This document shows, piece by piece, positions 33,241 through 41,831 of a stretch of DNA of 64,000 bases; position 1 is the stretch's first letter; each line of letters starts with the position of its first letter. The notes beneath the pieces were generated by a model. It was given only the letters and a program-made list of their open reading frames with translations, did no database searches and was not told where the DNA came from. Source of the stretch: Streptomyces sp. 35G-GA-8 (GTDB lineage Bacteria; Actinomycetota; Actinomycetes; Streptomycetales; Streptomycetaceae); NCBI RefSeq assembly GCF_023534745.1, contig NZ_JAMHJQ010000008.1, forward strand, positions 310,406-374,405. Reading direction: 5' to 3'. A program made the translations under genes and the position numbers.

Positions 33241-33307
33241 CCTGCCGCCCCCCAAGCCGCCGCGCCAACGGCCGTCACTGTAACGGTGATCGGCCGCCGG
33301 CCGCTCG

Positions 33308-36154
33308 CTAACGGTGGCTCGGGAACTCCACCACCTGCTGGTACGTCGGCCTGTTCTGCCAGTTGACCTTCGGGTGGTTGATGCCGCCCAGCGCCCGGTG
33401 GATGATCGTGTCCGTGCACCACTGGTCCCCGGCCGCGCAGCTGTCGTCGCCCGGGTAGACCGCACTGGCGGGCGCCGCCGCCGCCGTCTTCAGGGTGGTG
33501 AGGAGCGCGTCACGGCAGGCGCTCAGGGAGCCGCCCCCGCAGAACGTGTCCGGTGTGGGGGCCTGCACCGGTTCGCCCAGGACCTGGCGGAGGTCCTTGT
33601 CGACATATCCCCACCAGCCGTACTGGAACGCGGAGCCGCTGTGCGCGCCCGTCGGGCCGTGGCTGGAGGCCGGGGACTCGTCGGTCGGGAGCGAGGCGGT
33701 CAGCGCCTGGAAAAGGCCGTCGCCGAGACCCGGCCTGAACGCCGCCTCCACCAGCCTCGGCCACCACGCGTCCATGATCCGTACGGCGTCGGCGTGTCCG
33801 TACGTGTGCGAGCCCTGCGCCGTCTCCTTGCGCGGGGAGCCCGCCGCGCGCCAGGACTCCAGCTGCTGTACGGCGGTGCTGAGCTGCGGATCCGTGACGG
33901 GTGCCGAGCGCAGCACCTTCAGCAGCTCCGGCAGCACCTGCTCACCGCGCAGATCGGTCACGGCCGCCTCGGCCATCGCCCTGGTGAGCGAGGCACGGGT
34001 GACGCCGCCGTCCGCGACCAGCTTCTTGACGCGGTCGTCCAGCAGATCGCCGCGGTGCACCGCGCCGAAGCCGAAGCCGGCCGCGTCGTACTCCTTCGCC
34101 TGCCGGTTGTTCCAGGAGATGTAGTAGTCCTGCCCGACCGACTGCGGATGCTGGGCGAAGGGGGTGTACGTGGCGGTGTTGTTCACCGGGTCGAAGCCCT
34201 GCCACTCGTACGCCTGCTCGGCCTTGACGGGCAGCGCCGGATCGACGCCCGCCGCGCGCACCGGGTTCGAGCCGCTGTTGAAGAAGGCGGCCGTGCGCGA
34301 GTCCGCGTAGAACCAGTTGAAGGCATAGCCGATACGGTGCGCCGCCTGCTGGAAGGAGGCGGCGTCCTTGGTGTACGCGGGGTCGTTGAGCATCTGGAAG
34401 CCGATGATCGAGTCGGCTTCGTGCCGGTAGGTGGTCCGCAGCGAGGTGTAGGCGACGGGCTTGCCGCCGATGGTCGCGCGGTGGGTGACCATGCCGTACT
34501 TGGTACGCCAGACCTGGAGCCGGTAGGAGCCCGCGGCGGTGGAGTCCGCGACGGTCGGCTTCCAGGAGTTGCTGCGCTCCATCTTCTCCATCGGGGTGCA
34601 GACGGAGCGGTAGAGGTAGTGCGTGGACGCCTTGGTGGCGGGCGAGCCGTTCGGTTCGCACAGCTCGATGGCGTAGGTGTCGGTGATGTCCTGGCCCGCG
34701 GAGGTGGCGCTCCAGGCGTAGTCCTGGCCGCGCCCCATCTGGACGTACATGCCGACTCCGGCGAAGGCGACGCCTCGGGCGCTGATGCCGGGGCCCTGGA
34801 GTTCCTGGAGCATCATGAGCTGTGGCGCGAAGTAGCCGGTCTGCGGCCCGAAGACGGCCACGGGATTGCCGCTCGCGGTGTGCTGTCCCGAGACGAGCAG
34901 CGCGTTGGACATCCCGCGCTTGGCGGAGAGCGATCCGGGCGGGACGACGCCTTCGTCGAAGAGTCCCTGGAGCGGCTTGAGTTTCTCCGGGGCGTCGACC
35001 GGTGCCTTGGCGTTCGTGGCGGCCGAGCCGGTCCTGTCGTACACCAGCTGTTCGGCCTGGACCGAGCCGGCATCGGGCATGGCCGTGCCGCGCGGCTGGG
35101 CGGGCTTGCGCGCGTACGGGAAGCGGGTGCCGTCGTGGACGGTGAGCACGGCCTCGGGGTCGTCGCGCTGGCGGAAGGACTCCCAGACCTCGGTGCCCTT
35201 GACGACGCCGTACTTCTGCTGGGCGGCGAGGAGCGAGAGCGCCGCCTGTACCTCGCCGCCGCCCCCGCCGCCGAACTGGCCGCCGACGACGGACGCTATG
35301 GAGATCAGGTCGGTGAGCTTGAAGGGCTGGATCTCGCCGACGTTGGTGATCGAGTCGATCTTGCCGGTGAGTACGTACTCGCCGGGGAAGTAGCGGCCGT
35401 CCTTGGACTTCTGGCGGTAGGCGTTGATGCCGTCGACATACGCCTGCGCGTCCGCCATGGCCAGCTCGCCGCGCTCGCCCTCGGTGGTCCTGATCCGCTC
35501 GATCTGGGCCTCGTACTCCGCTTCCGTGTACGGGGCGGAGGGCCAGAACTGCTGCTCAAGGCCCTGGTTGGCGAGCGCGCCGCCCGCGAAGGAGGTCAGC
35601 TCACCGCGGCCGATATGGCGGAAGAGGTCCATCATCCACAGCCGGTCCTGCGCCGCCGCGTAGCCGGCCCCGAACTCGGTGCCGTAGCGGGTGGTGCCCT
35701 TGATGTGCGGGACGCCGGTCTTCTTGTCGCGGGTGATCGTGACGTCGGCGCGCGGGGAGGTGACGGACTCGACCTGGTCCGCGGGCACCCCGAAGGAGGC
35801 GTCGTTGAAGAAGTCGGAGAGCTTCGCGTCGGTGAGTCCGCCATGGCCGGCCACCAGCGCGTCGTACCGGGCGAGTTGGTCGGAGGCATGGGCGGGGAAG
35901 GTGCCGAACAGACGGTTGCCGAGGATGTCGGCGAGGGTGGCGTTGCCGTTCTGGCCGGGCGGCAGGATATCGGCGCACTTGCCCTGGCAGTGGTCGGTGA
36001 CGGGGTCGGCCGCAGCGCCGCGGGCGTCCGCCGCGGGGGCGGGTGCCCGTGCGGGTTCGGCGGCAGCCTGTGGCAGCGGGGTCAGCAGAGCCGCGCCCAG
36101 CGCGAACACCGCCGCGGCGGTGGCGCTGGCGAGTCTTCCGGTGCGTCGTCGCAT
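33308..36154 (-). CDS. Secreted penicillin acylase-family N-terminal nucleophile hydrolase
   Basis: 948 aa. A Sec signal peptide (TAAAVFALGAALLTPLPQAAA) is followed by an alpha-chain region. The autocatalytic cleavage site and nucleophile are at RGMSNALLVSG, with Ser416 as the likely N-terminal Ser of the beta chain, followed by HTASGNPVAVFGPQTGYFAPQLM. The beta chain contains the family's GRGQDYAWSATSAGQDITDTYAIELCEP. Such enzymes cleave amide side chains of beta-lactams, acyl-homoserine lactones or lipopeptides; which one is not visible. GGAG lies 5 nt before the ATG. It lies immediately upstream of the kinase gene on the same strand. Confidence 0.92.
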   Translation of the reverse strand: MRRRTGRLASATAAAVFALGAALLTPLPQAAAEPARAPAPAADARGAAADPVTDHCQGKCADILPPGQNGNATLADILGNRLFGTFPAHASDQLARYDALVAGHGGLTDAKLSDFFNDASFGVPADQVESVTSPRADVTITRDKKTGVPHIKGTTRYGTEFGAGYAAAQDRLWMMDLFRHIGRGELTSFAGGALANQGLEQQFWPSAPYTEAEYEAQIERIRTTEGERGELAMADAQAYVDGINAYRQKSKDGRYFPGEYVLTGKIDSITNVGEIQPFKLTDLISIASVVGGQFGGGGGGEVQAALSLLAAQQKYGVVKGTEVWESFRQRDDPEAVLTVHDGTRFPYARKPAQPRGTAMPDAGSVQAEQLVYDRTGSAATNAKAPVDAPEKLKPLQGLFDEGVVPPGSLSAKRGMSNALLVSGQHTASGNPVAVFGPQTGYFAPQLMMLQELQGPGISARGVAFAGVGMYVQMGRGQDYAWSATSAGQDITDTYAIELCEPNGSPATKASTHYLYRSVCTPMEKMERSNSWKPTVADSTAAGSYRLQVWRTKYGMVTHRATIGGKPVAYTSLRTTYRHEADSIIGFQMLNDPAYTKDAASFQQAAHRIGYAFNWFYADSRTAAFFNSGSNPVRAAGVDPALPVKAEQAYEWQGFDPVNNTATYTPFAQHPQSVGQDYYISWNNRQAKEYDAAGFGFGAVHRGDLLDDRVKKLVADGGVTRASLTRAMAEAAVTDLRGEQVLPELLKVLRSAPVTDPQLSTAVQQLESWRAAGSPRKETAQGSHTYGHADAVRIMDAWWPRLVEAAFRPGLGDGLFQALTASLPTDESPASSHGPTGAHSGSAFQYGWWGYVDKDLRQVLGEPVQAPTPDTFCGGGSLSACRDALLTTLKTAAAAPASAVYPGDDSCAAGDQWCTDTIIHRALGGINHPKVNWQNRPTYQQVVEFPSHR

Positions 36155-36394
36155 GGGTGCTCCTCGGGGAGGCCGGTGCCCGGAGGTTACCGACGGTATG
36201 ACCGCTCAGTAAGATGAACATCAGTCACCTTTTCCGAACCGTCACACGCCGGTTTCTGTGAATCGCCATCGAATTCAGCTCGATAACAACCGGAATGTCG
36301 GAATCCATGGGTGCCATCTGTTTTTTGATGGAGCCGAATGGGGCAGGCGTACGTCCATTCCTCAACGCCGATGAAGCGACGGAGGTGGCATGCG
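36155..36394 (+). other. Locally AT-rich leader region
   Basis: A 240-bp divergent region between the penicillin acylase and zinc-ribbon genes. From about 36200 to 36370 the GC content is visibly lower than in the rest of the window. It contains CCATC-N8-GATGG with a T-run (36312-36329), which could form a hairpin in a transcript. No gene is supported. Confidence 0.5.
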
Positions 36395-37006
36395 ATGGCC
36401 GGATTCCGGAGTCTTGCGAGACAGGTGCGCGACCCGCGATGCGATCTGGCCTTGCGACGGTACTCACTGCGCAAGTGCTTGGAACGATTTGCCCCCTATG
36501 GGCACCGGGCTACCTGGGATCATCTGTGCGCGAGGCACAGCATCGAGCCCGAGGACAGGGCGCCCGATCCGGTGCGGCTGATGGCCGCGCTGGACGAGTT
36601 GGAGGAGGCGCGGGCCGTCTGGCTCGCGTACGAGAGGGAGTTCGCGGAACGGCGCAGGCGCGAGAAGTACGAGGGGCTGCGGCGCCCTCTGAGCTTCGAC
36701 GACTGGCACCGGCGGACCTGGGGCGGCAACGGCGTCGCCCGGTGCGACGACCCGGCCGTCCATCCGGCCGAGTCACTGGCCGAGGTGCTGCGCCGGCTGA
36801 TCTCCGGACTGGAGACGGGCCCGGGGGCGGCCTGCCCGGTCTGCGCGGACCATGACATCGTCTGGCGCCCGGACCTGGCCGGCGAGCCCTGGTCGGGACC
36901 GGTCTGTATGGGGTGCGGCATCGTCGTACCGCTGCCGGTTCTCACGTCCGAGGCGCTGAAGCGGGCGAAGCGGGTGCGGTTCAAGGATCTGGCGTCGGTG
37001 GCCTGA
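36395..37006 (+). CDS. Zinc-ribbon-like hypothetical protein
   Basis: Predicted 203 aa, soluble and basic. The N-terminal part (about residues 1-100) is helical with many Arg/Glu. The C-terminal part has ACPVCADHDIVWRPDLAGEPWSGPVCMGCGIVVP, that is CPVC...CMGC, a likely zinc-binding ribbon, followed by a basic tail (EALKRAKRVRFKDL). This suggests nucleic-acid or protein binding. I do not recognise a named family. I chose the ATG at 36395 because GGAGG lies 9 nt upstream; two upstream in-frame ATGs exist. Confidence 0.65.
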   Translation: MAGFRSLARQVRDPRCDLALRRYSLRKCLERFAPYGHRATWDHLCARHSIEPEDRAPDPVRLMAALDELEEARAVWLAYEREFAERRRREKYEGLRRPLSFDDWHRRTWGGNGVARCDDPAVHPAESLAEVLRRLISGLETGPGAACPVCADHDIVWRPDLAGEPWSGPVCMGCGIVVPLPVLTSEALKRAKRVRFKDLASVA

Positions 37007-37008
37007 GG

Positions 37009-37048
37009 TCCGCGGGGGCGGACTCCGGGTCCGGCGCGCCCCCGCGGA
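37009..37048. terminator. Bidirectional terminator between zinc-ribbon and soxR genes
   Basis: Perfect 12-bp inverted repeat TCCGCGGGGGCG / CGCCCCCGCGGA with a 16-nt loop in a convergent gap. Confidence 0.75.
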
Positions 37049-37072
37049 TCGGTTGATGGCCGTGCCCGGATG

Positions 37073-37555
37073 TCAGGAGCATCCGGGGCTCTTCGGAGTC
37101 CGGCGCTCCGGGAGCAGGCGCGAGCCCGTCATGCGCTCACCGAAGATGTCGTCCGGGTTGGACAGCACACAGGTCTCCAGCGACAGACAGCCGCAGCCGA
37201 TGCAGTCGGTCAAGTGGTCACGGAGCCGCCCGAGTTGCTTGATGCGCTCGTCCAGCTCCGCGCGCCACGCCTCCGAGAGCCGCGCCCAGTCGTCCCGGTT
37301 GGGGGTGCGCTCCTCGGGCAGTTCGGCCAGCGCGTCCCTGATCGTCGCGAGCGGGATACCGACGCGCTGGGCGGCGCGGACGAAGGCCACGCGGCGCAGT
37401 GCGTCGCGCCCGTAGCGGCGCTGGTTGCCGCTTGTCCTGCGGCTGCGGATGAGCCCCTTGGACTCGTAGAAGTGCAGGGCGGACACGGCGGCGCCGCTGC
37501 GCGCCGACAGCTGGCCGACGGTGAGTTCGTGGATCTTCTCCGGAATCTGTGGCAC
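37073..37555 (-). CDS. soxR: Redox-sensing MerR-family activator SoxR
   Basis: Predicted 160 aa. The MerR winged helix starts at [27 protein letters not shown] (about residues 10-36), then the long dimerisation helix. The C-terminal Fe-S cluster motif [13 protein letters not shown] gives the CX2CXCX5C pattern that holds a [2Fe-2S] cluster oxidised by redox-active compounds. In Streptomyces, SoxR responds to endogenous quinone antibiotics. The start is GTG ([11 protein letters not shown], matching known SoxR N-termini), although the GGAGG lies unusually close to it. It is divergent from the MaoC gene. Confidence 0.93.
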   Translation of the reverse strand: MPQIPEKIHELTVGQLSARSGAAVSALHFYESKGLIRSRRTSGNQRRYGRDALRRVAFVRAAQRVGIPLATIRDALAELPEERTPNRDDWARLSEAWRAELDERIKQLGRLRDHLTDCIGCGCLSLETCVLSNPDDIFGERMTGSRLLPERRTPKSPGCS

Positions 37556-37590
37556 CCCTCCAACCCTATGCGCTGCCCCCTGTGTCCGCG

Positions 37591-37619
37591 TTGACAGGAG
37601 CGCGCCCGCCCAACATGCT
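37591..37619 (+). promoter_or_regulatory. Promoter of the MaoC gene
   Basis: TTGACA at 37591, 17-bp spacer, CATGCT at 37614 as a weak -10. The TetR operator begins at the last base of the -10. Confidence 0.5.
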
Positions 37620-37634
37620 GAGCAAGCGCTTAGA
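37619..37634 (+). promoter_or_regulatory. TetR operator, copy 1 (MaoC gene)
   Basis: TGAGCAAGCGCTTAGA, identical over 16 bases to the site at 38870 upstream of the TetR gene. It contains the palindrome AAGCGCTT. Its position beside the -10 favours repression. Confidence 0.7.
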
Positions 37635-37683
37635 CAGATGCGCTTGACGGGCTTCACGTGCTTGAGAGGCAGGGAACAGGGAC

Positions 37684-38145
37684 ATGGCCGAGCCGAGGAT
37701 CTTCACCTCCGCCGAGGAACTGCGCGCCGCGGTCGGCGAGCAGCTGGGGCACAGCGAGTGGCTGGAGATCGACCAGAAGCGGATCGACCTCTTCGCCGAG
37801 GCCACCGGTGATCACCAGTGGATCCATGTGGACCCGGAGCGGGCCGCGGCCGGGCCGTTCGGGACGACGATCGCGCACGGCTATCTGACGCTGTCGCTGC
37901 TGCCCGCATTCGTGCCGCAGATCCTGCGGGTCGAGAACGTGACGATGGGCATCAACTACGGGACCAACAAGGTCCGTTTCCCCTCCCCCGTGCCGGTCGG
38001 CTCGCGGCTGCGCGCGTCGGCCGTCCTGACGGAGGTCACGGAGGCGGGCGGCGGGGTGCAGATCACCACGCTCGTGACGGTGGAGCGCGAGGGCGGCGAG
38101 AAGCCGGCCTGTGTGGCGGAGTCGGTCTCCCGGTACTACTTCTGA
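37684..38145 (+). CDS. MaoC-like enoyl-CoA hydratase/dehydratase
   Basis: 153 aa hot-dog-fold protein of the MaoC dehydratase group. The hydratase motif [37 protein letters not shown] (about residues 38-74) provides the catalytic Asp/His pair and the Gly-rich loop. It hydrates or dehydrates enoyl-CoA/3-hydroxyacyl-CoA esters. It lies between soxR and a convergent TetR gene with which it shares an identical operator, so it is controlled by that TetR and not obviously by SoxR. Confidence 0.9.
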   Translation: MAEPRIFTSAEELRAAVGEQLGHSEWLEIDQKRIDLFAEATGDHQWIHVDPERAAAGPFGTTIAHGYLTLSLLPAFVPQILRVENVTMGINYGTNKVRFPSPVPVGSRLRASAVLTEVTEAGGGVQITTLVTVEREGGEKPACVAESVSRYYF

Positions 38146-38164
38146 GCGCTCCGCTCCCGCGCGA

Positions 38165-38791
38165 TCACTTCCGCACGGCGACCATGCGCAGAACGAGGTC
38201 GGCGTAGAGCTCGCCGACCTCGTCGGGGGTACGGGCCCCCGCCGCGTTGAACCAGCGCGCCACATCGATACAGAGCGACAGCACCGCGAGTGTGGTGCCC
38301 GGTACATCGGGGACGTCGAACTCCCCGTCCCGCACCCCGTCGACGAGGATGCGCCGTACCGTCGCCGTGCTGCGCCGCCGCAGTTCGACGATCTCGGCGC
38401 GGTGCTCGGGGCCGAGCGCGTCCAGCTCGTACTGCACGACCCGCGCCGTGGTGTGGCCCTCGGCGTGCCAGCGTACGAAGGAGTGGACGGCCTCGGCGAG
38501 CCGCTGCGCCGCAGTGCCCTCGCCGTCTGCCGCCGCCGTCAGCAGCGCCAGGGCCCTGTCGTGGCCGATCCGGCTGATCCGGTGGAGCAGTTCTTCCTTG
38601 GTCTTGTAGTGGATGTAGAGCGCCGCCGGACTCATCCCGGCGCGCCCGGCGATATCGCGGGTGGTGGTGGCGTGGTAGCCCCGCTCGGCGAACGCCTCGA
38701 CCGCGGCGACCAGCAGTTTTCTGGCCGCCTCCGGGGTGACCTCACCCCACGGCGCGTTCTCGCCGTCCGCTGTCCGCTCCGCCGCGCGCAT
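38165..38791 (-). CDS. TetR-family regulator of the MaoC gene
   Basis: 208 aa. The TetR helix-turn-helix (about residues 24-70) reads KLLVAAVEAFAERGYHATTTRDIAGRAGMSPAALYIHYKTKEELLHRI. The C-terminal domain is helical. A 16-bp site identical to that in the MaoC promoter occurs 79 bp upstream of its start, so it represses both the MaoC gene and itself. The ligand is probably an acyl-CoA or related thioester, given the target. Its 3' end is only 19 bp from the MaoC stop. Confidence 0.88.
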   Translation of the reverse strand: MRAAERTADGENAPWGEVTPEAARKLLVAAVEAFAERGYHATTTRDIAGRAGMSPAALYIHYKTKEELLHRISRIGHDRALALLTAAADGEGTAAQRLAEAVHSFVRWHAEGHTTARVVQYELDALGPEHRAEIVELRRRSTATVRRILVDGVRDGEFDVPDVPGTTLAVLSLCIDVARWFNAAGARTPDEVGELYADLVLRMVAVRK

Positions 38792-38854
38792 CGCTCACCT
38801 CTTCCCGTGCCATCCGGCTCACCCGTCCCGCCCGGCCCACCGGGCGGGACGAAC

Positions 38855-38885
38855 ACCATACCCCGAGGGTGAGCAAGCGCTTAGA
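38855..38885 (-). promoter_or_regulatory. TetR operator, copy 2, with -10 TATGGT
   Basis: 38870-38885 carries TGAGCAAGCGCTTAGA; on the minus strand a TATGGT -10-like hexamer follows at 38855-38860. The operator thus covers the -35 area of the TetR's own promoter. Confidence 0.65.
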
Positions 38886-38931
38886 GCGACTCCGGGCTTC
38901 CGCCGCGGGGCCGGCGACCACGGACGACGGA

Positions 38932-39219
38932 TCAGAGTTTCTGGAAGGGGTCGTGCTCCGCGAGGATCTTCTCAAGTCTCGCCTGGTCGACCCGGCTGAC
39001 GATCTGCCCGGCCTCCTGCCGGTCCCTGACCACCTTGGCCAGGGTGAACGCCGAGGTCGTCAGATACAGGACGGCGATACCGAGGAAGCCGCGCACCCAC
39101 GCGCTGGCTTCGAGCTTGATGATGCCGACGGTCACGGCCGCCAGCGCGAGGCCGAAGGAGAGGACGGCCTGACCGTAGAAGGCCGCGGTGTTCTGCTGCT
39201 TGACGGGAGTCTCAGTCAT
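38932..39219 (-). CDS. YiaA/YiaB-family inner membrane protein
   Basis: Predicted 95 aa with two membrane helices (QAVLSFGLALAAVTVGIIKL and WVRGFLGIAVLYLTTSAFTLAKVV) and a cytoplasmic C-terminus (VSRVDQARLEKILAEHDPFQKL). It matches the YiaA/YiaB family as found in actinobacteria; function unknown. I chose MTETPVKQQ as start because it is the conserved N-terminus; the frame extends upstream through the divergent promoter. Confidence 0.88.
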   Translation of the reverse strand: MTETPVKQQNTAAFYGQAVLSFGLALAAVTVGIIKLEASAWVRGFLGIAVLYLTTSAFTLAKVVRDRQEAGQIVSRVDQARLEKILAEHDPFQKL

Positions 39220-39305
39220 ACCGGTCAGCATCGAGGGCGCCGACGCCCGCCACATCCGTATCGCTACTCAGCCGGTACTCAGAGGGCCGCCCTACTATGT
39301 GCGCC

Positions 39306-40067
39306 ATGGCCAGACCGCGCAAGCCCCTGCTCAGCAGAGAACGCATCGTCGAGGCGGCGGGCGCGCTCGTGGACGCGGAGGGCCTGGCAGCGGTCTCCAC
39401 CCGGCGGCTCGCGGCTGAGCTGGGGGTGAGCGGGCCCTCCCTCTACAACCACTTCCGCACCAAGGACGAGATTCTCGAAGCCGTCGCCGACGCGGTCAGC
39501 GCACAGGTCGATCTGTCGATGTTCGAGGAGAGCGACGGCCGCGACTGGCGCACCGCGCTGCACGACTGGGCCGTCTCCTACCGCGCGGCGCTCGCCGACC
39601 ACCCGCACCTGGTCCCGGTCCTCGCCGTCGGCCCCGGCCGCCGGCCGGCCGGGCTGCGGATCGCCGACGCCGTCTTCGGCGCGATGGTCCGGGCCGGCTG
39701 GCCGCCCGCGCAGGCGACCCATATCGGCGCGCTGATGCGGTACTTCATCACCGGCTCGGCGCTCGGCTCGTTCGCGCGCGGCTTCGTCGACGACGCGACG
39801 GCGTACGACCCCGCCGAGTATCCGCACCTCGGCCAGGCGCATCTGCTCGCCGAGCGGCAGCGGCAGGTGGACGAGGGGGCCTTCGAGACCGGGCTGCGGG
39901 CGCTGCTCGACGGCCTCTCCCTCCAGCACGAGCGGTACGCGTCGGTCACAGGTACAGGTACAGGTACAGGTACAGGTACAGGTGCGGGGCCGGGTACGGG
40001 GACGCGGCCGGGGCCCGCGTCGGCTCCCCCGGGCGCCACGCTTCGGCCCGCGCCGAAACGTCCCTGA
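39306..40067 (+). CDS. TetR-family regulator with repeat-derived C-terminal tail
   Basis: Predicted 253 aa. The helix-turn-helix (about residues 9-56) reads LSRERIVEAAGALVDAEGLAAVSTRRLAAELGVSGPSLYNHFRTKDEILEAV, and the C-terminal domain is of the TetR_C type (TALHDWAVSYRAALADHPHLVPVLA). Residues from about 215 onward are a Thr-Gly repeat then Gly/Pro/Ala-rich text, encoded by a hexamer microsatellite, so the last 40 residues are likely disordered. Its target is unknown; it is divergent from the YiaA/YiaB gene. Confidence 0.85.
   Translation: MARPRKPLLSRERIVEAAGALVDAEGLAAVSTRRLAAELGVSGPSLYNHFRTKDEILEAVADAVSAQVDLSMFEESDGRDWRTALHDWAVSYRAALADHPHLVPVLAVGPGRRPAGLRIADAVFGAMVRAGWPPAQATHIGALMRYFITGSALGSFARGFVDDATAYDPAEYPHLGQAHLLAERQRQVDEGAFETGLRALLDGLSLQHERYASVTGTGTGTGTGTGAGPGTGTRPGPASAPPGATLRPAPKRP
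39946..39981 (+). repeat. GGTACA hexamer microsatellite inside the TetR gene
   Basis: Five GGTACA copies in succession, preceded by ACA and followed by GGTGCG. Read in frame they encode Thr-Gly repeats. Changes in copy number keep the frame. Confidence 0.9.
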
Positions 40068-40081
40068 CGCATCCTGGAGTC

Positions 40082-40807
40082 ATGGCACGTACAGAGAGCT
40101 CACGCCACTCCGGCCACTCCGGCCCCCGGCTCGCGGCCCTGGCGTCACTGCTCGCCGACGACACCCGCGCCGTCTTCTGTCTCGCCCTGCTGGACGGCCG
40201 GGCGTGGACGGCGGGCGAGCTGGCGCGGTATGCCCGCGTCGCCCCGTCGACCGCCAGCGAGCATCTGGGAAAGCTGGTCGCGGGCGGACTGCTCACGGAG
40301 GAGCGACAGGGCCGGCACCGCTATGTACGGTTCGCCGACCCGCGCGCCGCCCATCTCGTGGAGGATCTGGCCGCGCACACCGCGCCCCCGAAGGAGCGGC
40401 CCCACACGCTGCGCGCGGCCGGGGCCAACAGCGCCCTGGCCCGGGGGCGCACCTGCTACGACCATCTCGCCGGGCGCCTCGGACTGGCGATCACGGACGC
40501 GTTGACCGTACGCGGACTGCTCCGCCAGGACACCGGCTTCGCCCTCACCGACCGCGGCGTGGCGTGGTTCGGGGAGCAGGGCATCGGCCTTGAGCGCACC
40601 GGCCGACGGCCACTCGCACGGTCGTGTCTCGACTGGACCGAGCGCAGGCCGCATCTGGCCGGGGTGGCGGGCGCGGCGCTGTGCCGCCATGCCCTGGACT
40701 CCGGTTGGTGCGTACGGATCGGCTCCGAGCGTGCGGTGAAGGTGACCGAGGACGGGGAGCGGGAGCTGTACGAGAGGCTGGGGATCGAGCCCGCGATATT
40801 GCGGTGA
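40082..40807 (+). CDS. ArsR/winged-helix transcriptional regulator
   Basis: 241 aa. The N-terminal winged helix (about residues 15-90) reads ALASLLADDTRAVFCLALLDGRAWTAGELARYARVAPSTASEHLGKLVAGGLL, as in ArsR-type regulators. It lacks the ArsR metal-binding Cys motif. The larger C-terminal domain (about 100-241) carries no known enzyme signature and may bind a small ligand. The EamA transporter gene follows 32 bp downstream, so the pair may form an operon or regulate one another. Confidence 0.82.
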   Translation: MARTESSRHSGHSGPRLAALASLLADDTRAVFCLALLDGRAWTAGELARYARVAPSTASEHLGKLVAGGLLTEERQGRHRYVRFADPRAAHLVEDLAAHTAPPKERPHTLRAAGANSALARGRTCYDHLAGRLGLAITDALTVRGLLRQDTGFALTDRGVAWFGEQGIGLERTGRRPLARSCLDWTERRPHLAGVAGAALCRHALDSGWCVRIGSERAVKVTEDGERELYERLGIEPAILR

Positions 40808-40839
40808 GAGCCGACGCGTTGTCCGCGTACCTTCACCGT

Positions 40840-41817
40840 ATGACGCACTCGGACATCTCCGCCCGCCCCGCCCCTCCGACCTGGCTGCCCGTGGCCGCGG
40901 CCGGTGTGACGGTCGTGCTCTGGGCCTCGGCCTTCGTCTCGATCCGCAGCGCCGGCGCCGCGTATTCGCCGGGTGCGCTGGCCCTCGGCCGGCTGGTCGC
41001 GGGCGCGCTCGTCCTCGGCGCGGTCTGGCTCGTACGGCGTGAGGGCCTTCCGCCGCGCGCCGCCTGGCCCGGGATCGCGGTGTCGGGGCTGCTCTGGTTC
41101 GGCGTCTACATGCTGGTGCTGAACTGGGGCGAGCAGGAGGTCGACGCGGGCACGGCCGCGATGGTCGTGAACATAGGCCCGATCCTCATCGCCCTGCTCG
41201 GCGCCCGGCTGCTGGGCGAGACGCTGCCGCCCCGGCTGCTGGCGGGCATGGCGGTGTCGTTCGCGGGCGCGGTGGTGGTGGGGCTTTCGATGTCGGGCGA
41301 GGGCCATGCCTCGGTACTGGGGGTGCTGCTGTGTCTGCTGGCGGCGGTGGCCTACGCGGGCGGGGTGGTGGCGCAGAAGCCCGCGCTGGCGAAGGCGAGC
41401 GCGCTCCAGGTGACCACCTTCGGCTGTCTGGTCGGCGCGGTCGCCTGTCTGCCGTTCGCCGGGCAACTGCTCCACGAGGCCGCCGACGCCCCGTTGTCGG
41501 CCACGCTCAACATGGTCTATCTGGGCGTGTTCCCGACCGCGCTGGCGTTCACGACCTGGGCCTACGCGCTGGCCCGTACGACGGCGGGCCGGATGGGAGC
41601 GACGACCTACGCGGTCCCGGCGCTGGTCGTGCTGATGGCCTGGCTGCTCCTGGACGAGATACCGGGCCTGTTCACGCTGGCGGGCGGCGCCCTGTGTCTG
41701 GCGGGGGTGGCGGTGTCCCGCTCGCGTGCGCGCCGAGGCGCCGTGGTCGCGCGGCACGACGGCCCCACGGCCGCCGGGGACAGCACGGCGACGGACGCGG
41801 CGGCCCGGGTCGACTGA
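40840..41817 (+). CDS. EamA-type drug/metabolite transporter
   Basis: 325 aa with ten predicted membrane helices in two EamA repeats (about residues 15-145 and 160-290): AGVTVVLWASAFVSIRS starts the first and LLCLLAAVAYAGGVVAQKPAL the second. Typical EamA motifs LLGARLLGETLPP and MAWLLLDEIPG are present. The C-terminal tail is hydrophilic. It probably exports a metabolite or amino acid; substrate unknown. The ArsR-like regulator precedes it on the same strand. Confidence 0.88.
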   Translation: MTHSDISARPAPPTWLPVAAAGVTVVLWASAFVSIRSAGAAYSPGALALGRLVAGALVLGAVWLVRREGLPPRAAWPGIAVSGLLWFGVYMLVLNWGEQEVDAGTAAMVVNIGPILIALLGARLLGETLPPRLLAGMAVSFAGAVVVGLSMSGEGHASVLGVLLCLLAAVAYAGGVVAQKPALAKASALQVTTFGCLVGAVACLPFAGQLLHEAADAPLSATLNMVYLGVFPTALAFTTWAYALARTTAGRMGATTYAVPALVVLMAWLLLDEIPGLFTLAGGALCLAGVAVSRSRARRGAVVARHDGPTAAGDSTATDAAARVD

Positions 41818-41831
41818 GTGCCCGCCGGAAC

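Noticed and set aside
33314-36217. A 967-residue plus-strand frame opposite the penicillin acylase gene
   Set aside because: It is a GC-bias shadow: Arg/Gly/Val-rich text with no family resemblance, while the minus strand has signal peptide, nucleophile and full family motifs.
36312-36329. T-run hairpin as an intrinsic terminator
   Set aside because: It lies between divergent genes with no upstream gene to terminate, and the T-run is in the loop.
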